From positions 118,804,999-118,868,998 of the forward strand of contig JAKGHH010000001.1 of NCBI GenBank assembly GCA_022828595.1: DNA of 64,000 bases, in the 5' to 3' direction. The DNA is from Nelumbo lutea (lineage: Eukaryota > Streptophyta > Magnoliopsida > Proteales > Nelumbonaceae). The stretch's first letter is position 1; every line of letters starts with the position of its first letter. The notes below the pieces were generated by a model. The model was not told the origin of the DNA. It worked only from the letters and a program-made list of their open reading frames with translations, and ran no database searches. Below, piece by piece: positions 1-10,757 of the stretch. The translations under genes and the position numbers were made by a program.

Positions 1-46
1 ATGGGTCGTGCCGTGCTGGCCTGACACGACCCACTTTACACCTCTA
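1..46. mobile_element. Truncated end of a hAT/MITE-like element
   Basis: The first bases hold an inverted motif (GGGTCGTG ... CACGACCC) and end in CACCTCTA, so the reverse strand starts TAGAGGTGTAAAGTGGG. This looks like the terminal inverted repeat of a common plant hAT-type MITE. The other end lies outside the window, so the call is tentative. Confidence 0.3.
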
Positions 47-739
47 GTCTTCTTCCATGTCTGCCCAATGATACGAGCCTTACAATTTTATGGCCCATTT
101 GGCAAGTTTTTTTAGAAGATTTTTTGGTAATTCTAACGGTCAAAAAATACATTGAGATTTTGCATGAAAATCTGAGAAACTTGAAACTAGTTTGGTAGAT
201 GTATGTCTTTTTATACATCTTTTCGTATCTTTTTGTATTAGAATAAAATGCAAAATACGCAAAGGTTTCATTTGAAATTTCCTTAAATCAGCCCAAAATG
301 CTTTTTACGTCTTTTCAGCATTCTCACTTTTGACCACTAAGTCTTTTGTGAATCAAACAAAAATAGATCGAAAACCGGTTTATCTAGCTTGTAAATAGCC
401 GGAAGACTGCGCAAAAATATGTGCAGTCTATAATTCATGGAAAGGCCTTATACATCTGCTATACGTCAAATTTGCTTCATCCTCGGTCAATCAACGATCC
501 ATCACCGAAGTCATCTCAATTACAATTTTCACCCCCGCCACTCCCTCCCCATCAGCGGTTCTTAGGAGAGGAAGACCTACAGAAAAAAAAGGTATCAATA
601 CTGATTCCCGTTCAAACATAGGCATTTGAGTACAAACCTTTCGTTAGAACATGACAGAGGGTAATATTAGTTTTAAAAAAAATATACGATGTGACATGTA
701 TACAGATTGTGACGAAACACCAATAATGTTAACGACAGG
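47..739. other. Intergenic, no gene seen
   Basis: AT-rich spacer. Only short chance reading frames occur, with no conserved motif, splice-like structure or repeat pair that I can support. Confidence 0.6.
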
Positions 740-1083
740 GTAAAATTAGGCTCAAATTCGATTAGGCTTGATTTGAATTCAATTCTAATCTATCTTAAAC
801 TCAACCTCAACCAATAAAAAGTTTGGCTCAAAAGCTAACGAACTTGGCTCGATTAACACATACATACATACAAATATATTATATATTATAAAGAATATTA
901 TAAAATATTATATATATATATATATATTATTCTATATAATATAAGAATATATTATATATTACAAAAAAATATCATATATATAAATATATTTATTTTCGAG
1001 CCTTTGAGCCGAACTCGAATTCATTAACTGAGCCACATGCCAAACTTCGTCTGGGCTCGGCTCAATTGCAATTTGCATCCCTA
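740..1083. mobile_element. AT-rich MITE-like element at the 3' end of the UGT
   Basis: The flanks contain related GGCTCAAA/GAGCC-rich sequence in opposite orientation around a core of AT repeats (about 870-980). On the reverse strand the right end reads TAGGGATGCAAATTGC, a hAT-like terminus. The matching left end and target duplication were not found cleanly. The terminal TAG coincides with the stop codon of the neighbouring glycosyltransferase frame. Confidence 0.35.
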
Positions 1084-2518
1084 CCTATAATCATTGAGAG
1101 TGCTTTTGTTTTGTCGTTGCTTTTGCTGTTTCTGTTGCAGATACTGAACGAGGCCCCCAATGTAGTGGTCTTGGTGGAGCTTCACATCGCCAAAAACGGC
1201 ACGCATCGATGCGGCACGGGCCCTCAGGCTCTCCCCTCCCCCATCCACCATCACCTTCTTCAGAGCCTCGGCGACGTCGCTCCCCTCGAACCTTCCATCC
1301 TCCTCGCTTCTCTCCACTTCCACCGCCAACCCTTTCTCCACCAGCTGCCGTGCGTTCAGTCCTTGGTCCGCCACAAACGGCAGCACCACCAGGGCGTGTC
1401 CATGCTGCAGCGTCTCTATGATAGATCCCCACCCTGAGTGAAACAACGACCCTCCAATCGAAGGGTGCCCCAGAATTTCCAGTTGTGGAGCCCACCCCAT
1501 GCACACCACCCCTCTACCTTCCGTCCGTCTCCTGAATTCCGACGGCAGGGCGTCGTCCTCGTCCACCGCCCACGTGGGCTTCCTTAAAGCCCATAAAAAT
1601 GGCAAGTTCGAGAGCTCAAGCCCGTGGGCTATCTCATTCACTTGATCTCTGCTCAATTTGCACTCGCTACCAAACGCCACAAACACGACCGTTCTGGGTT
1701 TCTCCCCATCAAGCCACTTAAATATCTTGCCCCACTCTCCTTCCCTTTCTTTTGGTTCTGTGCTGCTCGGCGCCGGTGGAAGCAGGCCCACTGGAATCAC
1801 CGGTCTCCGCCATATCTTCTCGACCAGGTTCAGATAGTCTGGTTCGTATTCCGTGCAACTACGGATGGCCACGGCCTGGCATGCTTCAACAGCTACAACT
1901 ACTCGCTCGTTGTTCGTTATACCGAACGCATTTTGCCCAAAGAACCTAGCAAATGTGGTGTTTGCCTAGTGGCGCCGAAGGCAACCGATGACGGGAATGT
2001 GACCCACTCCGGTGAATGCTTTCCGGTGACGTCCAGTATTTTGCATGGCCGTCATTGGTAAGGTACTCCAGGGGTCCGTGAAAGCCCAGCGTGGCAGCAG
2101 AGTAGACAGCGAAGGTGATTAATGGGACGCCGTATTCTCGTGCGATTTCGGCCATCCAGCAGGGGATGAAATCTTGGATGATCCAATCGGGTGATTCATT
2201 AGCGACGAATTGCTTGACCTGATGGCGCAAGAGATCGTAGGCCGCCTTGAGGTGCTGGATTTCATCCATGGAGACGTCGATGATGGCTTCAGCTCCAAGG
2301 GGTAGGCCCTCGACAGTGGGTAAGCGGAGCTCGACAAAGCTTACGAGAGCAGCTAAATTTGGAGGAACTTTTGGGAGCCTCTGGACGTTCCTGGGAGTGG
2401 AGATGAAGGAGACGCGGATTCCGGCCTTGGCCAGAGCCATGGAAAGTTGGAGAAAAGGGATCAGATGGCCGAAGGCCAGCCATGGAACCATGACGACGTG
2501 AAGATTGTTGTTAGTCAT
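1081..2518 (-). pseudogene. UGT91-like UDP-glycosyltransferase, disrupted
   Basis: This is a family 1 plant glycosyltransferase of the UGT91 rhamnosyl/glucosyltransferase type, which would transfer sugar from a UDP-sugar to a small acceptor or to another sugar in the cytosol. The ATG at 2518 opens a 190-residue N-terminal part with the typical start (VMVPWLAFGHLIPFLQLS, catalytic His region). The C-terminal part (1081-1872 and just upstream) has WAPQLEILGHPSIGG followed by FHSGWGS...E and ADQGLNAR, a PSPG box of the HSGW variant common in UGT91. Between about 1950 and 2015 the frame is broken. A PEWVTFPSSVAF segment is in a second frame, then RRH-stop-ANTTFARFFGQ is in a third, so there are two frameshifts plus a TAG where the family has a charged residue. 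Total length matches about 470 residues. It is either a young pseudogene or an assembly error in a short stretch. No intron is seen. Confidence 0.85.
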
Positions 2519-2575
2519 GTCCCTCTGCTAATTTAGCTATCTCTTGGAGTTGGTTGCTTGCACCAGAATTCCTCC

Positions 2576-2582
2576 TTATATA
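2576..2582 (-). promoter_or_regulatory. TATA box of the UGT gene
   Basis: The minus strand reads TATATAAGG about 58 bases upstream of the ATG at 2518. Spacing and sequence fit a plant TATA box with a short leader, which suggests that the UGT copy was once normally expressed. Confidence 0.5.
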
Positions 2583-2639
2583 ATATCAGTAGCAGGGCCC
2601 GTGCGATGTAAGAGATTTGTAATAATTTACAGACGAAAA

Positions 2640-2770
2640 TTTTCTTTAGCAAAAATTTTCTTTTTATTTTCAAAAAGAAATCGACAAAAACCTCCCTTCC
2701 GTTAATGAAACAGACGAAAAACGTTAAACCGATGATAATTTTTTAAAATACCAATTTTACCCCTATACAA
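2640..2770 (+). repeat. Left inverted-repeat arm of the outer element
   Basis: This arm pairs with the reverse complement of about 17500-17690. Shared order: CTTTAGCAAA, ATTTTCAAAA, GACAAAAACCTCC, CCGTTAATGAA, then AAAATACCA and TTTACCC. Confidence 0.6.
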
Positions 2771-2957
2771 GTTATTGTATATCCATGTTTACTAAAATAC
2801 CCTTTCCCTCTCCTATTATCCTGGTTCCTGAAGAATGGGTGAGAAACGAAAGGGAGAGTGGCAACAGGAGAACGAACCAGGAAGCAAATAATTCGAGAAG
2901 TGGAATGACTCTCGTGAAGAAGAAAATGACTTGGGCTAGACTCTGCCTTCGGTCCCA

Positions 2958-3085
2958 TTGGAGAACGAACGAACTCTGCTTCAGTTCCGTTGGAGAACGA
3001 ACGAACTCTACTTCGGTCTCATTGGAGAACGAACGAACTCTGCTTCGGTCTCATTGGAGAACGAACGAACTCTGGGTATTCCGAG
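2958..3085. repeat. 32-bp tandem repeat, four units
   Basis: TTGGAGAACGAACGAACTCT recurs at 2958, 2990, 3022 and 3054, an exact 32-base period with a few substitutions. Because 32 is not a multiple of 3, the same unit is read in three frames and produces several spurious ORFs. A degenerate fifth unit may lie near 3130. Confidence 0.9.
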
Positions 3086-3229
3086 AAGTGCAAAATCCTC
3101 CCTTCTTCACAACAGGGGAACGAACGCTACCTTCGGTCCCAGTGGAGAGGAACGACGAAGCCCCATTTTAATTCGCTAGGGATTTACCAGTAGATAGAGA
3201 TGGTTCGTCTTCAATTTTAGTTTTGGACC

Positions 3230-3680
3230 TTAGTTTCTCAGGCAGCACAACTGAAAGTGGTTCTGGTTCTAATTTACCAATGATTTACCAGTGGTTCTGG
3301 TAGAACAATGAATGTAATGAATTACCAGTGGTTCTGGTTCTGATAATAGAAGGAAGACAATGAACACAGACCAACATTTCTGACGATGAACCACTAGTAA
3401 ATCATTTCTGACGATAATAGAAGGATTGATTTACATTGTCATTTTGGCAATGTTGATTGAAGGTTCTGACAGCGGTAAATCATTGTCATTTTGGCAATCT
3501 TGGTCTGTCTTCCTTCTATTATCGTCAGATATGTTGATTGAAGGTTCTCATGCAGGATTGATTTACCAATGATTTACCGGAGAAGGAAGACGATGAATAC
3601 AGAGCCACTGCCCTTATTTCTGATTTACCATTGGTTCTAGTTCTGATTTACCAATGATTTACCAGTGGTTTAGAAAGAGG
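3230..3680. repeat. Scrambled short repeats
   Basis: Many copies of ATTTACCAGTGGTTCTGG and AATGATTTACC occur in direct orientation, and TAATAGAAGGAAGAC recurs with its reverse complement (GTCTTCCTTCTATTA). The result is a mosaic of direct and inverted pieces with no coding content. Confidence 0.6.
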
Positions 3681-4007
3681 GGATTACCGGTTAGGTTTCT
3701 GCAATTTCCAACCGACCAGATTGCACAATTTTCAACCGATTAGGTTTCTGTAATTTACCATTCCCAAATCTCATCTTCTCTTCTGATGGCCTCAAACGCA
3801 ACCTCAACTCAATTACTACACCATTTCTTTGGAATCTGTGGTCGGATCGGACCTGCCCCTGTTTTCTTCCTAATCCAATGTTTCCAAAGAGCTACCCCTG
3901 TTACGCATGTTTGATGGGTCCTAAGTGACCGTCCAATGTTTCCTAAGCGTCGGTCTCTATCACTCCATTATTACCCACTTACAGTGAAGAAGACAACGAA
4001 CTATTCC

Positions 4008-4148
4008 GAACACAACCACTGCAAGATGAAAACGAACTATAGTGAAGAAGGAAGAAGAAAACGAACTCTCATGAAGAATGAAGAAAACGAACTCTCGCGA
4101 AGAAGAAAATGAACTCTTGTGAAGAAAACGAACTTTGGTGAAGAAATC
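4008..4148. repeat. Degenerate tandem repeat
   Basis: About six imperfect copies of a 20-25 base unit close to GAAGAAAACGAACTCTCGT. It lies inside the outer inverted-repeat element, just before the gypsy insertion. Confidence 0.6.
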
Positions 4149-4170
4149 GGCCAATAAGATGAAACACGAC

Positions 4171-4439
4171 TGATGTAGTGTGATCTGAGTAATGACTATA
4201 CCGGAGGATGATCTGGCTTCCAGTCAAGCAGCGAACTAGGTGAATCTGCAAGACAGCGGATCAAAGAACTCAGGGTGGCTAACCTGGCGAGGTCGCTCTG
4301 ATGCTTAAGTTAGTAAACTGTGATGCAAGATGAAAGTTTAGACAGCTAGAGAGTAGAAAAATCACGCGTACCTCGTGTCATTGGGGTTGGTGCCTTTATA
4401 TAGTTCAGCCCTCGCGGGTTTTGCGGATTGGTTCTGGGA
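4171..4439 (-). repeat. 3' LTR of the Tat gypsy, truncated
   Basis: This matches the first about 270 bases of the right LTR (16691 onward), including the TATATAG region and CTCGCGGGTTTTGCGGATTG. It stops at GGTTCTGGGA where the nested direct-repeat element begins. The other about 400 bases of the LTR are not found after 8879, so they were deleted. Confidence 0.85.
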
Positions 4440-4679
4440 TGCAAGATTAGCCCATCAAGTATTACCCTTAATGGTCTTACACTTAACCTCTCAGCCCATA
4501 ATGATCAAACACTGCCCGACAAGAGAGGACCTCTCCCTTGGCTGCAAGGAACAGTGCTGCACTCTCTACTCACATGGATCCCGGAATTAAAACCTTTTTG
4601 GAAACATTTTGAAACCATATATATATATATATATATATATATCCCGGGAATTAAAAACTTTTTCAAACATTTTTAAACC

Positions 4680-4738
<59 letters not shown>

Positions 4739-5319
4739 CAAAACAAATTTCAATGATTGAAATTAACTGTCGGCAGTTTAGGTTTCCATCAGAGAGAGTG
4801 CATCCCCAATCATTACCTTTGTCCGACAAAGGGGCTGATCCTGTCATTCTAATCACCCACTTAGATGAATTCTCGGACTGTCCCAACATACCTAGGTTTT
4901 GATCCCCTCTAAGGATCTCACTAATTGGCATATCAAAGACATCCCAATCCTACACCTAGTACAGTATCCTAATCGAGTCTAAGGGTCAAGTGTAACATTC
5001 CAGTTCTGCCCACTAATCACCAAGGTTTAGGGCAATACCGGAATTCTAGTCCGGTTCAGGGTTTCAAGTAAACCTACACGGCATGTACCTCAGGTCTCAC
5101 CCTAACCAACTTGGCGGCACATCAGTATCAGTCTTAGTAGGATAAATCTCCCCAAATATATCCAACGACTGTGAACATTCTAAACTAACACGAGCCTCAT
5201 ATGTGTCCAGTTTAAGGGTATTACAAAGAAACACACCACAATAACATGAATCAAATATGTACTTTATTCATTTACATTAAATGTCATAATGTACATCATT
5301 CTAATTGGAGCTAAGGGCA
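4440..5319. repeat. Left 0.9-kb direct repeat
   Basis: Near-identical to 7980-8879 over its full length, with the largest difference in TA-microsatellite length (about 4617-4642 and 4683-4736 here). No ORF of interest. Confidence 0.85.
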
Positions 5320-6866
5320 TAGGGTGCATGGAGCCAACTGTTTCAGCTGCATAACCCTACTACCTTTCTGTGAAAGATCATATCCACTCATCATATGAGT
5401 TTTCCCTTTGGCCTCTGTCAGACAAGGTTCATTGCCATTTTAGGTTAAACCTTCCTGTCCAGTGAGAGTTCACCCATCATATTCGTGAACGCCAAGGTAC
5501 CGTGAGAGAGTCTTCCATTTTAGGATAGGCCCCTCCCACATCGGTCTATGATGCCCCTATCAACTTATGAGACATTCCTCATTACTGAAGGATCCATCTT
5601 CATGCTAATGATGGAAGGCCTTTAGAGAGTTCATCATATGAATCTCCCTATCACATGCACTCATATTTCAGGAGGGAAGAAAGTTACTACGCCCTAGTTT
5701 AATTTAGGTCAAACCAAAATGGCTCCTACTAACTTTCATAAAGCCAGATTTTGGTGGGCCCTAAACGGATAGGGTTCCACACAGATCCTCTTCAAGGAGG
5801 TGTGGGTCCCACCACAAAGGGAGATCATCCAATGATCTTTAGGGACATCATGGCAATGATGTGCATTCAGCCATGGTGTGTGCAAGAGCCACTATCATAT
5901 CTGCATGGGCCAAGTACTTATGGCGCATGATCGTTGCACATTACACATCCATACATCACATGCAGGGATAGAATTGATCCAATCAATTAATATCTGTAAA
6001 GCCCATCACTAAAGCCCAATTTAATCCATAATATTACTGATTAATATTATCTAGGTATATGAGCTGAATAGCATTAAGCAGTTCGATCCATACAGCTTTT
6101 CTGCTGTTAGTGGGCTTGAGCAGTTTTAACATTTAAAACTGGGCCTTACAAGTGTGGGCCGAATTAAGTCTTACAATTAAACATCAATCTCTTGATCCAA
6201 GAGTGGGAAATTAGGGCTGAAATCAGCCCCCATCGAACCACAGATTCGGTCCAACCAGTTTGGTCCGATCTGGTTCGAATGGGTCTAGGGTTTGATTTTT
6301 AATTCAAGAATTGATATAAAAAAAATTTAAATCACTGATTAAAGACAATCAAAAATCAGAACTAGGGTTGTTCGTACATCTGCAACCTGCAAAGCAGATG
6401 TTAGATCATATTTTGCAGTTTCACAAACTGCAAATTGCAGATAGTGATTTCTCCATCTACGAAATCTCCTTCTCCTGCGCATCCAGGTTCGATCATAAAA
6501 CAAAATAAAATAGAAAAACCCTAATTTTCTATTATTATTACATCATATCGAATTCCTATACATTCAATCTAGAAATTTAAAAAAAATTAATTACAGACCA
6601 AAATTAATAGAGCTGCAAAATCGCAGATTTCCTACGCCATTAAAGAATTCGATCTCCACCGTATGAACAACCCATAAATCAAGATAATTATAAAGAACAA
6701 TTCTAAATAAATATTAGATTTAAAAAGATTTAATTTCAGATCATTCGCCCTAAATCTGGGAACCGATTTCCTAGAAAAACAATTATCGACACAAATCGGG
6801 TAGAACACCTTCTACCCATTTGTGCAGGTTCAGATATGATCTATTTCGGTTCAAGATTTGAACTTG

Positions 6867-6879
6867 GCTCTGATACCAC
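6867..6879 (-). other. iMet-type primer binding site
   Basis: The minus strand reads TGGTATCAGAGCC, the copia/TRIM-type PBS. To its right the minus strand ends CATCCCTTCA, a normal LTR 3' end, so an LTR probably covers 6880-7977. No partner LTR was found to the left. Confidence 0.5.
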
Positions 6880-7439
6880 TGAAGGGATGAGAGATCCATC
6901 ATATGGATAGCCGAACCCTGCATGTAGGTTAGGCAAAATTTAAAAAATTTCTCTCTCTCCCATGTGGGAATCACATTTCTTGTTTTAGAAAATCTGCATT
7001 TTCAAGGATCATTCTTGAACCTAAACCGAACCAGATCTGAAACCAAAAGGTAGGATAGGGATATACCTGATACGAATTAGCAGTAACCCATAACAAAGGT
7101 GTTCACACCGAAGGAAAGCTCCAAAGAATACTCCCACTAAAGATGACACAGCGTAGGGTGGAGCAGAATTAGTAGGTGGTTCTTCACAAGAACCGAGTCC
7201 TTCAGCAAGAATTCGATGGAGGGTATGTGAGCACGACTTAAGATCATTTTTTCACCAAAAACTAATATCAAGAACACTTCTTGATCGCTCCTACAGTGGA
7301 GAACGAACTGGCAATGGCGGTAGCAGGAGGAGGGCGCAAGAGCAGAAAATGATGCAGTCTTACTGTTGATGTCTTCTCTCTTTCTGTGATCTGGGATCTG
7401 ATTGAGTTGTTGTGTTTGAAAGTTCGCCCTCCTCCTCCT

Positions 7440-7665
7440 TTTATAACCTTAAAGAGAGCTCCTAATCTCATTAGGAGTTTCCTAATCCAAATCCTTATTT
7501 GGATCTAGACTCTCTTTAAGAGATAAGGATAATCCCTTATCTCATCTACAGATCTAGATTAGCCCTCCTAATCTCATTAGGAGCTTCCTGATCCAAATCT
7601 CTATTTGGATCTGGACTCTCTAAGTGGATAGGGATAACTCCCTATCCTATTTACTGATTTAAATC
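7440..7665. repeat. Tandem duplication of about 115 bp
   Basis: CTCCTAATCTCATTAGGAG, then TATTTGGATCT and GACTCTCT recur in the same order at about 7457 and 7568. It sits upstream of a minus-strand TATA box, the position where duplicated enhancer-like blocks occur in LTR U3 regions. Confidence 0.6.
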
Positions 7666-7979
7666 CTAGATCTGCCCCTCTTTAATTAATCTAATTAAAC
7701 TAGTTCAAATTGGGCTTTAGGCCCATTAAGTCCATGTGCTCACTAACCTTCCAAACTGATGCCCATTTGGGCTTCCTTGTATGGTGCGGGACCCAAACAT
7801 TGATCTACACATCAGCCACATGGGTTCAGCCTATCCTCTATTACAAGGCCTAGCCGAATTCACTATTATGGACAGTGAACCCCTGAGCCCATCACCATGG
7901 GCTCTTAATGGACCCAACATTTACACTAAGTGGTCCCTAGGCCAAGCCACCTTATAAAAACCTAGGGACTATGGGCAGA

Positions 7980-8157
7980 TGCAAGATTAGCCCATCAGGT
8001 ATTACCCTCAATGGTCTTACACTTAACCTCTCAGCCCATAATGTTCAAACACTGCCCGACAAGAGAGGACCTCTCCCTCGACTGCAAGGAACAGTGTTGC
8101 ACTCTCTACTTACTTGGATCCCGAGAATTAAAACATTTTTGCAAACATTTTGAAACC

Positions 8158-8228
<71 letters not shown>

Positions 8229-8879
8229 GTTTGTATATATATATATATCTATGTATATCTCTTCATATATATATATTGCAAACAAAGTTCAACGAATGAA
8301 ATCAACTACCGGTAGTTTAGGTTTCCATCAGAGAGAGTGCATCCCCGATCATTACTTTTGTCCGACAAAGGGGCTGATCCTGTCATTATGATCACCCACT
8401 CAGATGAATTCTCGAACTGTCCCAACATACACAGGTTTTGACCCCCTCTAAGGATCTCACCGATTGGCATATCAAAGACAACCCAATCTGACACCTAGTG
8501 CAGTATCATAATCGAGTCTAGGGATCAGGTGTAACATTCCAGTTTTTCCCACTAATCACCAAGGTCCAGGGCAATACTGGAATTCTGGTTTGGCTTAGGG
8601 TTTCAAGTAAATCTACACTGCATGTACCTCAGGTCTCACCCTGGCAGTTGAGTTAGGCTACCCCAACCAACTTGGTGGCACATCAGTGTCAGCCTTAGCA
8701 GGATAAATCTTCCTAGATCTATCCAATGGTTATGAACATTTTAAACTAACAAAGTCTCATATGTGTCCAGTTTATGGGTATTACACATAAACACACCACA
8801 ATAACATGAATCAAATATGTACTTTATTCATTTACATTAAATGTCATAATGTACATCATTCTGATTGGAGCTAAGTGCA
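7980..8879. repeat. Right 0.9-kb direct repeat
   Basis: Copy of 4440-5319, carrying a long TA microsatellite at about 8159-8224. Directly after it the antisense ORF of the gypsy element begins without the expected remainder of the gypsy LTR. Confidence 0.85.
8159..8224. repeat. TA microsatellite
   Basis: An uninterrupted run of TA dinucleotides of more than 60 bases. Shorter tracts occur in the partner repeat (about 4617-4642, 4683-4736). Confidence 0.95.
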
Positions 8880-9638
8880 TACACTGTCTAACACTCACTT
8901 CGGGGGGAGCGAGAGGCCTCTGGTAGCCTAGCTTCCACCTCACGTCAAGGTCGACTGCCAGATAACTTTGGCCCATCGACAATGACGGCGGACAGGCTCC
9001 TATCCCCAGTAGCCTGGTACAGACTTTCCAATGACCTCGTCTACAGTATCTCCATAGGTAATTTCCCTTGGGAACATGGTCACAACGAGATCGTGATCTT
9101 TGAGAAACAGCTCGTAGTTGGTCTTCATCTTCCACTTCACCCTCTAATAGTTGAAATCCTAAAATTATTCAACATCACCATAGACTAGTTGCACCCGAAC
9201 TCCATCCGCAACGTCGTAGGAACCATTTCTCTTTTTCAAGACTACTTTTCTTCTACTCTTTCCATCAAAAAGAACTCATCATGTGTTCTGCCCGAGTACA
9301 GGTGAACTTATTAACTGTCACCTCGTCCTGGCTTCAAACTATTGCACGAGCTCCCGAACAAGGTCTCGGCCTGGAAGAGGCGCTATTTCATGGCCCGCAA
9401 CATTGAGGGGTAGCCTTTCCTGACCCATTGGAGGGCATCCATCCAAGACCCTGGTGTCAGGTTGGACCTGAAGACGAGGGAGGCGCTTTGATTTTGGGCG
9501 GAGCTTAGCCTGAATTTCGAAGACTTCGTGGTTGAGGAGAAGCTCGTGCAAGCCAGTCTGAGTTCTAGTAGGTCATTGTTTGTTGTATTTCCTTTGTTTT
9601 ATTTCGGTACTGTTTCTGACTGTTCATTTTTGTTGCAG

Positions 9639-10028
9639 CTATCATGGACATCCCTGCCAACGAACTCTTCAGGAGTATGAAGAAGGGGAAAAAGAAGAGA
9701 GCTTCAAAAAGAGCTCACGTTGAGTCACCACTAGCTGCCGTTCCAAAGCTTGAGCAACCATCAACCGCCGAGCAGCCTCCAGTGATAGACCTAGTCGAGG
9801 AGGAATCGGGCACTCTCCCTGCCTTGCGCCCCCAAGGAGGCTATGTCTTCGGAGTTTGCCCCGGCAGTTGTTGCTTCTTCAAGTAGCAATGACGCAGCTC
9901 GGATCATTCTGACTCCAAAATTCGACCTTCTCAAGAGCAAAGGCGCAGTGTTAGATGAGGAGGTTGCTAGCTGGGTCGAACTGTCGGTTGCCCAGCTTGG
10001 AGCCCTAGCGGCTACTCACTGCATAGAG
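9639..10028 (+). pseudogene. Internal exon of the antisense ORF
   Basis: The exon follows the acceptor at 9638 and ends at GAG before GTAAGT. It encodes a basic stretch (KKGKKKRASKRAH, a possible nuclear signal), then a Pro/Glu-rich linker. After a one-base frame change near 9840 comes a part ending ALAATHCIE. Phase 0 at the donor matches the following exon. Confidence 0.6.
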
Positions 10029-10109
10029 GTAAGTTTTCGGACTTGTCTTCTTCGATCTGTCTTGTACTTGGATTTTTATATGTTGACACTTGTTTTCTTC
10101 TCTTGGTAG

Positions 10110-10757
10110 GTGAATTCCACCACCCACGCCTTGGCTTATCAGTCCGAAGTGAACTTGAAGCGGGCCCTTGCAGCTGAGGAGTCTTCCCGCAAGGTCCACG
10201 CTGAGCTGAACTTAGCCCACAATGAAAATAACCAGCTGAAGAAGGATGCGCGAGCTAAGAAGGAACTGATCACGTTGCTAATGTCAGAGAATAAGGAGCT
10301 AAAAGAGCGTGAGGTGGCCTTGAAGAGGGAGCTTGCAAAGCGGGAGGCAGTACTGAAGAGGGAGGTGGAGAACCTCAAGGCTCACGTGAAGGAGCGAACT
10401 GAGATACTCCTTCAGGCAATGGAGGAGGCCAAGGCTAAGCCTATCGAGGAGTACAAGTCTTTAGCGGAGTACCGAAAAGAGATGGTTGAGGTAGGGATGG
10501 CGAGCTACCACAAAGGTTTCAAACTTAAAAGGTGGTTGACCCGACGTGAGTTCCCCCAGCTCGACTTTAGTGTCATAACCACTTCAAGGATCACAGAGGA
10601 GATGGCCGTTGAAGCTGCCCAAGATCCGGACTCCGAAGCAGAAAGCGACGGCGACCTATCCGATGATGATGAGGAGACCGGTGGTGGTGAGAGCCACTTG
10701 GAGATGGATCCTCCTGCCAAAGCCTCCAACAAGGGTGAGGAGCCACGGAGTGACTAG
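10110..10757 (+). pseudogene. Last exon of the antisense ORF, coiled coil
   Basis: An open 215-residue exon starting VNSTTHALAYQSEVNLKRAL after the acceptor TTGGTAG. The middle is a long Lys/Glu/Leu coiled coil. The tail alternates acidic clusters (DPDSEAESDGD, SDDDEETGGG) and ends at TAG. It is the best-preserved part of the element. Similar coiled-coil tails are widespread in Tat-type antisense proteins. Confidence 0.7.

Larger units (their letters stand above)
4440..8879. mobile_element. Nested element with 0.9-kb direct repeats
   Basis: Two direct repeats (4440-5319 and 7980-8879), each starting TGCAAGATTAGCCCATCA and ending GCTAAGNGCA, enclose 2.66 kb. They resemble LTRs with TG...CA ends. 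The interior has no coding domain. On the minus strand, TGGTATCAGAGCC at 6867-6879 (iMet-type PBS) is followed by a stretch with LTR character (6880-7977: TATA box near 7437-7447 and a duplicated U3-like block). The structure may therefore be two non-autonomous elements combined. No matching target duplication was found because the right flank is deleted. Confidence 0.55.
8890..10757 (+). pseudogene. Antisense ORF of the Tat gypsy (PF04195-like), spliced
   Basis: Plus-strand coding remnant, opposite to gag-pol. The N-terminal part (about 8900-9300) reads NEIVIFEKQLVVGLHLPLHP, IVEILKLFNI and LHPNSIRNVVGTISLFQ. The next part (about 9345-9560) has WKRRYFMARN and FEDFVVEEKL. These are hallmarks of the putative gypsy-type transposon protein family carried antisense by Tat/Grande elements. 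An acceptor TTTTTGTTGCAG lies at 9638. A clear intron, GTAAGT...TTGGTAG (10029-10109), joins in phase to a 215-residue last exon (10110-10757). That exon is strongly coiled-coil (K/E/R/L heptads, residues about 20-110) with an acidic tail rich in D/E. In-frame stops and a frameshift near 9840 show decay. The 5' end was lost at the nested element. The function in the family is unknown. Confidence 0.75.

Noticed and set aside
1091..1504. 137-residue minus frame and plus-strand frames over the UGT region
   Set aside because: They overlap the UGT C-terminal part in other frames; only the frame with the PSPG box has family motifs.
2785..3193. Three overlapping plus-strand frames with ENERTL/RTNEL words
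   Set aside because: They are produced by the 32-bp tandem repeat and carry no domain.
4587..4931. Frames rich in alternating Tyr and Ile
   Set aside because: Translations of TA microsatellites and LTR-like repeat sequence.
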